Shown here in pieces: positions 36,101 through 43,955 of a stretch of DNA of 64,000 nt. Position numbers and translations under genes: made by a program. The DNA is from Eutreptiella sp. 'Long Island Sound 2002' (Eukaryota; Euglenozoa; Euglenophyceae; Eutreptiales; Eutreptiaceae): the NCBI GenBank assembly GCA_964036045.1, contig OZ038379.1:106346025-106410024 (forward strand), written 5' to 3'. A model generated the notes under the pieces. It did no database searches. It worked only from the letters and a program-made list of their open reading frames with translations, and was not told the DNA's origin. Each line of letters begins with the position of its first letter. Position 1 is the stretch's first letter.

Positions 36101-37952
36101 ATATGACGTTTGAGACATGAGTCATGGGGTACGGGATACGACGTACGGGATATGCGGTATGTTGTACACAATGTGAGGTATGGGTGATGTGTTTGGAAAT
36201 ATGGATTATGCGAATCGCGGTGTCAAATGTGGTGTCGGAGTACAGTTTAGGAGGGGTAAATTTCACTCATAGAGTACGGGATGTGATGTTTGAGACATGA
36301 GTCATGTGGCACGGGATATGAGGTACGGAACATGAGAGGTCTTGTGTTGGGTATGCGAAATGCGGTGCGGTGTGAGATATGGTGCTATGGTGATATGGTG
36401 ATATGGTGATATGGCCCGCGCTTCGAGCGCGGGCATTTGCACTCGCACTATGCCAATCGTGGTGTCAAATGTGGTGTCAGAGTACATTTTAGGAGGGGTA
36501 AATTTGACTCATAGAGTACGGGATAGGATGTTTGAGTGAGCTACGGGATACGAGGTACGGGATATGCGGTATGTTGTACACAGTGTGAGGTATGGGTGAT
36601 GTGTTTGGAAATATGGATTATGCGAATCGCGGTGTCAAATGTGGTGTCAGAGTACAGTTTAGGAGGGGTAAATTTCACTCATAGGGTACAGGATATGATG
36701 TTTGAGACATGAGTCATGTGGCACGGGATATGAGGTACGGGACATGAGGTGTGTTGTATTGGGTATGCGAAATGCGGTGCGGTGTGAGATATGGTGCTAT
36801 GGTGATACGGTGATATGGCCCGCGCTTCAAGCGCGGGCATTCGCACTAGTTATTATATTTAATTGTGGTAAGGACGTCGTCGTCGTCGTCGTCGTCGTTC
36901 GTCATACCCAAAAAATCCTCCCAATTGTGCACGCTGCTGCTGGCGCGCGCGCGTGCCCGTCAAATGGCATCTGGCGGATTTGCGATTTCGATTTCTGGCA
37001 CGAGAAATCGATCTAAAATCATGGAATCACGTGTTTTGAAAATCTGTATGTACTGTACAATCGATTATCCGTGTATCCGCACGAATCATCCTGCCTGTTG
37101 ACTTTTGGCGATTTTAGCCAACAGGCAGCAGTGGCGACAGTTCTCTTGCTTATAGAGTACGGGATATGAGGTTTGAGACATGAGTCATGAGGTACGGGAT
37201 ACGAGGTACGGGATATGCGGTATGTTGTACACAGTGTGAGGCATGGGTCATGTGTTTGGAAATATGGATTATGTGAATCGCGGTGTCAAATGTGGTGTCA
37301 GAGTACAGTTTAGGAGGGGTAAATTTCACTTATAGAGTACGGGATATGATGTTTGAGTGAGGTACCGGATACGAGGTACGGGATATGCGGTATGTTGTAC
37401 ACAGTTTGAGGTATGGGTGATGTTTTTGGAAATATGGATTATGCGAATCGCGGTGTCAAATGTGCTGTCAGATTACAGTTTAGGAGGGGTAAGTTTCACT
37501 CATACAATACGTACGGGATATGATGTTTGAGACATGAGTCAGGTGGCACGGGATATGAGGTACGGGACATGAGGTGTGTTGTATTGGGTATGTGAAATGC
37601 GGTGCGGTGTGAGATGTGGTGCTGTGGTGATATGGTGATATGGCCCGCGCTTCAAGCGCGGGCATTCGCACTAGTTATTATATTTAATTGTGGTATGGTC
37701 GTCGTCGTCGTTGTCGTCGTCGTTCGTCATACCCAAAAAATCCTCCCAATTGTGCACGCTGCTCCTGGCGCGCGCGCGTGCCCGTCAAATGGCATCTGGC
37801 GGATTTGCGATTTCGATTTCTGACACGAGAAATCGATCTGAAATCATGGAATCATGTGTTTTGAAAACCTGTATGTACTGCACAATCGATTATCCGGGTA
37901 TCTGCACGAATCATCCTGCCTGTTGACTTTTGGCGATTTTAGCCAACAGGAA

Positions 37953-38421
37953 GGTTACCGAGGAAACCCAAGCAGAAAAACAAGAAGACACCATCCAGCG
38001 CGATCCAAAATGGCTCGCGACCTCTGCGCCCCGGCCGCCACAAGCCCCCTACAAAGTCCAGCCCGGGTCCCTCATGGTCCATCTGGATGACGACGTGAAC
38101 GTCAGGCCATCCCAGCCGTACCTCAACCAGCAAGGCGCCCCTCTGTCCTCGCCGCAACAACCCCTGCACTATGGCTCCTATCGGCCGCCTACGCCTCCAA
38201 AGCCAACGGAGTTCCAACCCCTTCCACCCTTCCCCGCCCCCCCTCCTCTCGCTACAGGACCCGTCGCCCCAAAGACCTACGCACAACCATCTTCCGTGCG
38301 GGACGGTCACCGTGCCCACCACGTCGACAGCATGGATAACACCGGCAGACAACAGTGGCGCCCTCATCCGCGCACACGTGGGCCCAGCGGAAACGACCGC
38401 TGGAGACGCTCTGGCTACTAA
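37953..38421 (+). CDS. Proline-rich ORF fragment, unrecognised
   Basis: An open frame continues from the broken Helitron edge to TAA at 38419. It starts within Helitron sequence, so the apparent ATG (37930) is probably not native. The sequence is rich in Pro, Gln, Ser and Arg (TGPVAPKTYAQPSSVRDGHR) and low in hydrophobic residues, like gag/ORF1-type or disordered proteins. No zinc knuckle or other motif is visible. The abrupt change of base composition at 37952 marks an insertion or deletion boundary. Confidence 0.35.
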
Positions 38422-38434
38422 GCCGCCCACTCTG

Positions 38435-38560
38435 GCCCGCCTGAAGTGACAGGCGGAGGCGACAGCCTGGCGTTTAGCCGCCCCTGCCAAACGGTACTCC
38501 CACGTAAGCCCGCCCGAAAAGACGGGCGGAGGCGTCAGCCTGGCGATTAGCCGCTTCTTA
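38435..38560. repeat. Two 73 bp-spaced hairpin repeats
   Basis: The related units 38435-38482 and 38508-38555 each begin with a GC-rich hairpin (GCCCGCCTGAAGTGACAGGCGG and GCCCGCCCGAAAAGACGGGC) and continue with GGAGGCGNCAGCCTGGCG-TTAGCCGC. Arm changes in the two copies compensate each other (CCGCCT/AGGCGG against CCGCCCG/CGGGCGG), so the stem is kept. Confidence 0.65.
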
Positions 38561-38639
38561 TCTCGGGCCCGTCAGCACCATTCCCGGACCCCTCCCCGTC
38601 CGCGTCCTACCCTCCTCCGCAGGATCTCCTACAGGCCAC

Positions 38640-39035
38640 TTCACGCAGCACTACGACAACGGCAAAGCTTCGACCAAACGGGGCTACATCGTCCACACCA
38701 TCAAAGGCGTTCCCACCGACCACCTCGAGTTCTCCGCCACCTTTCAGCGGGTACCAAGACGTTCAGCACTACGCTCTACGCAGCTCGACACAACTTCGAA
38801 TATGGGGCTACAACGTCCACCTCATTCCAGCCGTCCCCACCGACCGCCTCGAGTCCTCCTTACTTTCCGCGGGCATCCACTTAAAAATCACGCACTCTCG
38901 CTCTAATTTCGCCTACTACTCGGTCAATCAGTCAGCCAGTCGACAACATACATACGTCATTCACGCATCCTTCAACCGCCCTTCCAATCAGCTACATTTG
39001 TTCATGAAGCATAAAGAACTGAATTTGATGTGACC
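38640..39035 (+). pseudogene. Coding remnant, possible ORF1-like domain
   Basis: Two neighbouring phrases look like tandem copies of one motif: GYIVHTIKGVPTDHLE (about 38681) and, in a different frame, GYNVHLIPAVPTDRLESSLL (about 38810), continuing with HLKITHSRSNFAYYSVNQSA and ending HLFMKHKELNLM before TGA at 39031. The hydrophobic pattern resembles the RRM-like part of retrotransposon ORF1 proteins (a G-V-P-x-x-x-x-x-x-L run). The similarity is weak and the frame changes once. I do not assign a function. Confidence 0.3.
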
Positions 39036-39039
39036 TCTA

Positions 39040-41325
39040 CCCCCCCCCCCCCCGGGTACCAAACCTCGTGAGCCCGGGAGGGCACTTCAGGTACCCACCC
39101 CCCCTAATTTGGGAGTGCTCAGTTCAATTATCAGCCTAATTCTCATCAACCAAGCGTTGGGACATCCCAAAATGCATTTTTCCGGGTCCAGACCGACAGA
39201 ATTTCCGTTTGTCCCCCCCCCCCTCAAACGGTGCTGAAAATGGGGTTTTTCACCTCGTGAGCCCGGTAGGGCACTTCAGGTACCCAACCCCCCTAATTTG
39301 GGGGTGCTGAATTCAATTATGAGGCTAATTCTTATCAACCAGACGCTGGGACATCCCAAAATGCGTTTTTCAGGGTCCAGACCGACAGAATTTCCGTTTG
39401 TCCACGCCCCCCCCCCCAAACGGTGCCGAAAATGGGTTCTTTCACCTCGTGAGCCCGGGAGGGCACTTCAGGTATCCACCCCCCCTAATTTGGGGGTGCT
39501 GAGTTCAATTATCAGCTCAATTCTCATCAACCAAGCGCTGGGACATCCCAAAATGCGTTTTTCAGGGTTTAAACCGACAGAATTTCCGCTTGCCCCCCCC
39601 CCCCAAAGCGGTGCCGAAAATGGGTTTTTTCACCTCGTGAGCCCGGTAGGGCACTTCAGGTACCCACCCCCCCTAATTTAGGGTTGCTGAGTTCAATTAT
39701 CAGCCTAATTCTCATCAACCAAGCGCTGGGACATCCCAAAATGCGTTTTTAAGGGTCCAGACCGACAGAATTTCCGTTCAGTCACCCCCCCCACTCCCCA
39801 AACGGTGCCGAAAATGGGTTCTTTCACCTCGTGAGCCCGGGAGGGCACTTCAGGTATCCACCTCCCCTAATTTGGGGGTGCTGAGTTCAATTATCAGCTC
39901 AATTCTCATCAACAAAACGCTGGGACATCCCAAAATGCGTTTTTCAGGGTTTAAACCGACAGAATTTCCGCTTGCCCCCCCCCCCCCCCCCAAAACGGTG
40001 CCGAAAATGGGTTTTTTCACCTCGTGAGCCCGGTAGGGCACTTCAGGTACCCACCCCCCCTAATTTGGGGATGCCGAATTCAATTATGAGGCTAATTCTC
40101 ATCAACTAGGCGCTGGGCCATCCCAAAATGCGTTTTTAAGGGTCCGGACTGACAGAATTTCCGTTCAATCACCCCCCCCACTCCCCAAACGGTGCCGAAA
40201 ATGGGTTCTTTCACCCCGTGAGCCCGGGAGGGCACTTCAGGCACCCACCCCCCCTAATTTAGGGTTGCTGAGTTCAATTATCAGCCTAATTCTCATCAAC
40301 CAAGCGCTGGGACATCCCAAAATGCATTTTTCCGGGTCCAGACCGACAGAATTTCCGTTTATCCACCCCCCCCCCCAAACGGTGCTGAAAATGGGTTCTT
40401 TCACCTCGTGAGCCCGGGAGGGCACTTTAGGTAATCATCCCCCCTAATTTGAGGGTGCTGAATTCAATTATCAGCCTAATTCTCATCAACAAAGCGCTGG
40501 GACATCCCAAAATGCGTTTTTCAGGGTCCAGACCGACAGAATTTCCGTTTGTCCACCCCTACCCCAAACGGTGCTGAAAATGGGTTTTTTCACCTCGTGA
40601 GCCCGGCAGGGCACTTCAGGTGCCCACCCCCCCTAATTTGGGGGTGCTGAATTTGATTATGAAGCTCATTCTCATCAACCAAGCGCTGGGACATCCCAAA
40701 ACACATTTTTCAGGGTCCAGACCGACAGAATTTCCGTTTATCCACCCCCTCTCCAAAACGGTGCCAAAAATGGGTTCTTTCATCTCGTGAGCCCGGCAGG
40801 GCACTTCAGGTACCCATCCCCCCTAATTTGGGGGTGCTGAGTCCAATTATCAGCCTAGTTCTCATCAACCAAGCGCTGGGACATTCCAAAATGCGTTTTT
40901 CAGGGTCCAGACCGACAGAATTTCCGTTTCTCCACGCCCCTTCCCCCCCCCAAACGGTGCCGACAATTGGTTTTTTCACTTGTGAGCCCGGGAGGGCACG
41001 TTAGGTACCCACCCCCCCTAATTTGGGGGTGCTGAATTTAATTGTGAGGCTCAATCTCATCAACCAAGCGCTGGAACATCCTAAAATGCGTTTTTCAGGG
41101 TCCAGACCGACAGAATTTCCGTTTATCCACCCCCCTCAAACGGTGCCAAAAATGGGTTTTTTCATCTCGTGAGCCCGGCAGGGCACTTCAGGTATCCACC
41201 CCCCCTAATTCAGGGGTGCTGAATTCAATTATCAGCTCAGTTCTCATCAACCAAGCGCTGGGACATCCCAAAATGCGTTTCTTCAGGGTCCAGACCGACA
41301 GAATTTCCGCTTATCCCCCCCCTTT
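39040..41325. repeat. ~190 bp satellite, about 12 units
   Basis: Units are marked by CCTCGTGAGCCCGG at about 39064, 39253, 39444, 39633, 39827, 40019, 40214, 40404, 40593, 40782, 40978 and 41164, a period of 187-195 bp. Each has the order CACTTCAGGTACCCACC, a C run with CTAATTTGGGGGTGCTGA, CATCAACCAAGCGCTGGGAC, CAGACCGACAGAATTTCCG, a second poly-C run of variable length and ACGGTGCCGAAAATGGG. Length differences lie mostly in the poly-C tracts. Non-coding. Confidence 0.92.
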
Positions 41326-41741
41326 TCACCTCGGAACTCCCGACAATTAAGACGCTATAGGCAGCGCCTTGACATCTCCCTCACATCATTCTCTCGAGTC
41401 TTTTACTTCGTCTGTGGCGCCTACGGCGCCCCTCCGGTTCCATGCATCGCTCCCTGTGTCCGCACCCTTAACGCTCCTATGTGCCTCCCCCCGTATGTCA
41501 TACGTATTCGGTGCATGCAATACAAGCTGCGCGGCTCTGAAGCCGTGCTGCCCTTCAATTACTCATTCCTACACCTGCCAGCGGGCCCCCAATGCCCCTC
41601 AGTTACCGCCGCCGCTCCGACATGACACCGCTGGGCGCCTTTGGGGCCCGTGGGTTATGCGAGTCCATGACTTTGTACATTAGCTTCTGGCTTTGTATGA
41701 TAGTATCACTGGCTCCGCACTGAGAAATTTGTGACGTCTTA
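41326..41741. other. Unassigned sequence between satellite and Helitron
   Basis: I recognise nothing. A 104-codon plus-strand frame (41369-41683) has no motif and a Ser/Pro/Ala composition like its GC content. Confidence 0.4.
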
Positions 41742-42359
41742 AAAAATAATCCCGCCTGTTGATTTTTGGCGATTTTAGCCAACAGGTAGCAGTGGCGCTC
41801 TCGCTTATAGAGTACGGGATATGAGGTTTGAGACATGAGTCATGAGGTACGGGATACGAGGTACGGGATATGCGGTATGTGGTACACAGTGTGAGGCATG
41901 GGTGATGTGTTTGGAAATATGGAATATGCGAATCGCGGTGTCAAATGTGGTGTCAGAGTACAGCTTAGGAGGGGTATATTTCACTTATAGAGTACGGGAT
42001 ATGATGTTTGATAGAGTACGGGATATGAGGTTTGAGACATGAGTCATGAGGTACGGGATACGAGGTACGGGATATGCGGTATGTTGTACACAGTGTGAGG
42101 TATGGGTGATGTGTTTGGAAATATGGATTATGCGAATTGCGGTGTCAAATGTGCTATCAGAGTACAGTTTAGGAGGGGTAAATTTCACTCATAGAGTACG
42201 GGATATGATGTTTGAGACATGAGTCATGTGGCACGGGATATGAGGTACGGGACATGAGGTGTGTTGTATTGGGTATGTGAAATGCGGTGCGGTGTGAGAT
42301 ATGGTGCTATGGTGATATGGTGATATGGCCCGCGCTTCAAGCGCGGGCATTTGCACTAG
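41742..42359 (+). mobile_element. Helitron fragment of the array family, 5' truncated
   Basis: Starts inside a unit at AATAATCCCGCCTGTTGA and continues through the TACGGGATATGAGG region (with the GATAGAGTACGGG duplication) to the 3' hairpin (CCCGCGC, TTCAA, GCGCGGG) and CTAG at 42356-42359. It is the same orientation as the main array, which stops at 37952. The array appears to have been split by the 3.8 kb between. Confidence 0.85.
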
Positions 42360-42845
42360 TTTCTATTATTTTCAGACTGGTCGTCGTCGTCGTGTCCAGG
42401 CGCGGGCCTGGCGGCGGCGCGCGTGTGCGCATCGCAGAAAAGAATTTATGCTACAAGGCGGCATTTTTTTTTCTAATTACACATATGTATGCGCATTTTT
42501 GACGCGCATCGATCGGTGTGCAGTACGGTTGCATCTTCGCCGATTCTGGCTGTTCAGTTGGCCGAGCGGGCGCTAGGCGCCTGTAACTACTCCCAGAACC
42601 ACCTGTTGGCGCCATCCGTCGATGTTATCGGAAGCGCCTGCGCCGGCGCTGCACAGCACGGCACATGTATCAATCAAGTTCTGCAAATCCCCTGGGGTTT
42701 CCTCTATGTACCCGTAGTGCTTAGAGCGAACTACCGGCCGGCATTGCATCACTGGTGCAATACTCCCCACTCCCAATCCACCGCCTTTACCTACCCACAT
42801 GGTACAAAGTGGCGATAATTGTCGCACTTTGGTTGATGCTATCTT
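42360..42845. other. Unassigned sequence upstream of the Helitron helicase
   Basis: Begins right after a Helitron CTAG and includes a short (CGT)n tract (42381-42395) and a GC-rich block like the 5' part of array units, then sequence I do not recognise. Confidence 0.4.
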
Positions 42846-43544
42846 TTTAGCAGGGCAAGCATGTCATGACCGTTGTATCTTGACACCCAAAAACCGAAAC
42901 GTTGTATCTTGACACCCAAAAAGGAAACGCCGGACACAATCAATGGTGTGATTCTGGAATCATTGCCCGGTGATTTACATGTGTATGAGTCCGCTAATTA
43001 GTTTGGTGAAGATTCTGAAGCCCAATCCAACATTTACCCAAACGAGTTCTTAAACACGTTACTTCAATCAGGAATGCCACAACATCGCCTCAATCTTAAA
43101 GTTGGAGCACCAATAATACTCATCCGCAACTTGAATCGTGCTGCTGGCCTTATGAATGGCACCCGATTGAGTGTTACTTCGTGTCTTCGCTACACAATCC
43201 AAGCAACGGTGCTAACAGCAACACACCAAGGAAACTCCGTTTGCATACCCCGGATTAATCTCACTGTATCCGATGATGATGATCTCCCTATCAAATTCAT
43301 TCGTCGCCAATTTCCTGTAAAGTTAGCCTTCTGTATGACCATTAACAAAAGCCAAGGTCAGCCGTTTTCCAAAGTGGGTCTCTTATTGGCAACCCGACCA
43401 TTTTCACATGGTCAAGTTTATGTTGCTCTATCGCGATGCGGAAATTCAAGCGCTATCAAAGTATGGACAGCAGCGGACTTGCAGGTTGACGCAAACAACT
43501 ATGGAGTCATTGAAAACATTGTTTGGCCGGAAATATTGGACTGA
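42846..43544 (+). pseudogene. Helitron PIF1-like helicase, C-terminal fragment
   Basis: This is the end of the RepHel protein that drives rolling-circle transposition. The frame reads ILTPKKETPDTINGVILESL, PGDLHVYESAN, then TAG (42999-43001), FGEDSEAQSNIYPNEFLNTL, MPQHRLNLKVGAPIILIRNL, NGTRLSV, FIRRQFPVKLAFCMTINKSQ, GQPFSKVGLLL and FSHGQVYVALSRC. These are the conserved closing motifs of PIF1-type Helitron helicases, including the MTINKSQGQ and YVALSR blocks. It stops with TGA at 43542. The Rep nuclease and helicase motifs I-III are missing, so the element is 5' truncated. A 29 bp tandem duplication (42872-42929) occurs just before the second copy of the ILTPK phrase. Confidence 0.85.
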
Positions 43545-43741
43545 GATCTTCCACAGCTCACAACGTACATGCTATGCAACTTCAACATCTCATACCGTGA
43601 GTGATGGGCCGACAACAAGATCAATGCGGAGCCTCTGCCATCCCTACCCACGGGACCAGTGGGAACACTGATACGATCACCGCGTAGGCGGGATACCCAA
43701 CTGTGAGGACGCGCCCCTATCACTCTATAAATTTTGTTTGC

Positions 43742-43772
43742 AACCCGCGCATTTGCGCGGGCCGATTGCTAG
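43742..43772 (+). mobile_element. 3' terminus of the helicase-bearing Helitron
   Basis: Perfect hairpin CCCGCGC (43744-43750), loop ATTT, GCGCGGG (43755-43761), then CCGATTG and CTAG (43769-43772) followed by T. The stem is identical to that of the array units, linking the coding and non-coding members. The terminus abuts the left inverted repeat of the Mutator-like element. Confidence 0.85.
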
Positions 43773-43815
43773 TACGGCTTAGGACTACGCGTAGGACTAA
43801 AGGATCTGCCCACAT
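43773..43815 (+). repeat. MULE left terminal inverted repeat
   Basis: 43 bp, matching the reverse complement of 52566-52608 at every position. It contains three GGACTA-like words, possibly transposase contacts, and a central TACGCGTA palindrome. Confidence 0.95.
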
Positions 43816-43955
43816 CTGGCGCCTGCGCTTGAATTAACTGAAAATGGGAAAAAAATGGAATTGATTTTCTGATTTAATTGATTGCTGGGGCTGGACAGCG
43901 TATTTTTATAAATGCCAGCATCAAGCGCATCTGTTCTACTATTTTTTAGACACAG

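Larger units (their letters stand above)
25682..37952 (+). mobile_element. Head-to-tail array of non-autonomous Helitrons
   Basis: About a dozen units, typically 647-660 bp, follow each other in the same orientation. A unit starts TCTTATTATATTTAATTG (or TTATTATATTTAATTG), then has a (CGT)n tract, a CpG-rich core (GCTGCTGCTGGCGCGCGCGC), a hairpin CCTGTTG...CAACAGG, many TACGGGATATGAGG-type phrases, and ends with a 7 bp GC hairpin (CCCGCGC, loop TTCAA, GCGCGGG) followed by ATTCGCA and CTAG. A TC start, 3' hairpin and CTRR end are the hallmarks of Helitrons. CTAG ends lie at 29209, 30208, 31035, 31882, 32535, 34065, 34725, 35372, 36849 and 37674, with variant CGAG at 33191. Degenerate ends lie near 31680, 36020 and 36440. 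The first unit holds a pogo-like insertion. The last unit is cut at 37952. No protein is encoded. Confidence 0.85.

Noticed and set aside
25650-37950. Many repeated 60-120 codon ORFs (for example starting MARASSAG or MRCEIWCYGDM)
   Set aside because: They recur only because Helitron units recur. Units differ by indels that shift these frames, and no domain is present.
39850-40041. Repeated ~62-codon minus-strand ORFs in the 190 bp satellite
   Set aside because: Present in only some units, broken by poly-C length changes in others. No protein.
41742-41785. Long target-site duplication flanking the 37953-41741 block
   Set aside because: The overlapping ~35 bp differs at several bases from the left copy and matches the normal Helitron unit, so it is two different units rather than a duplication.
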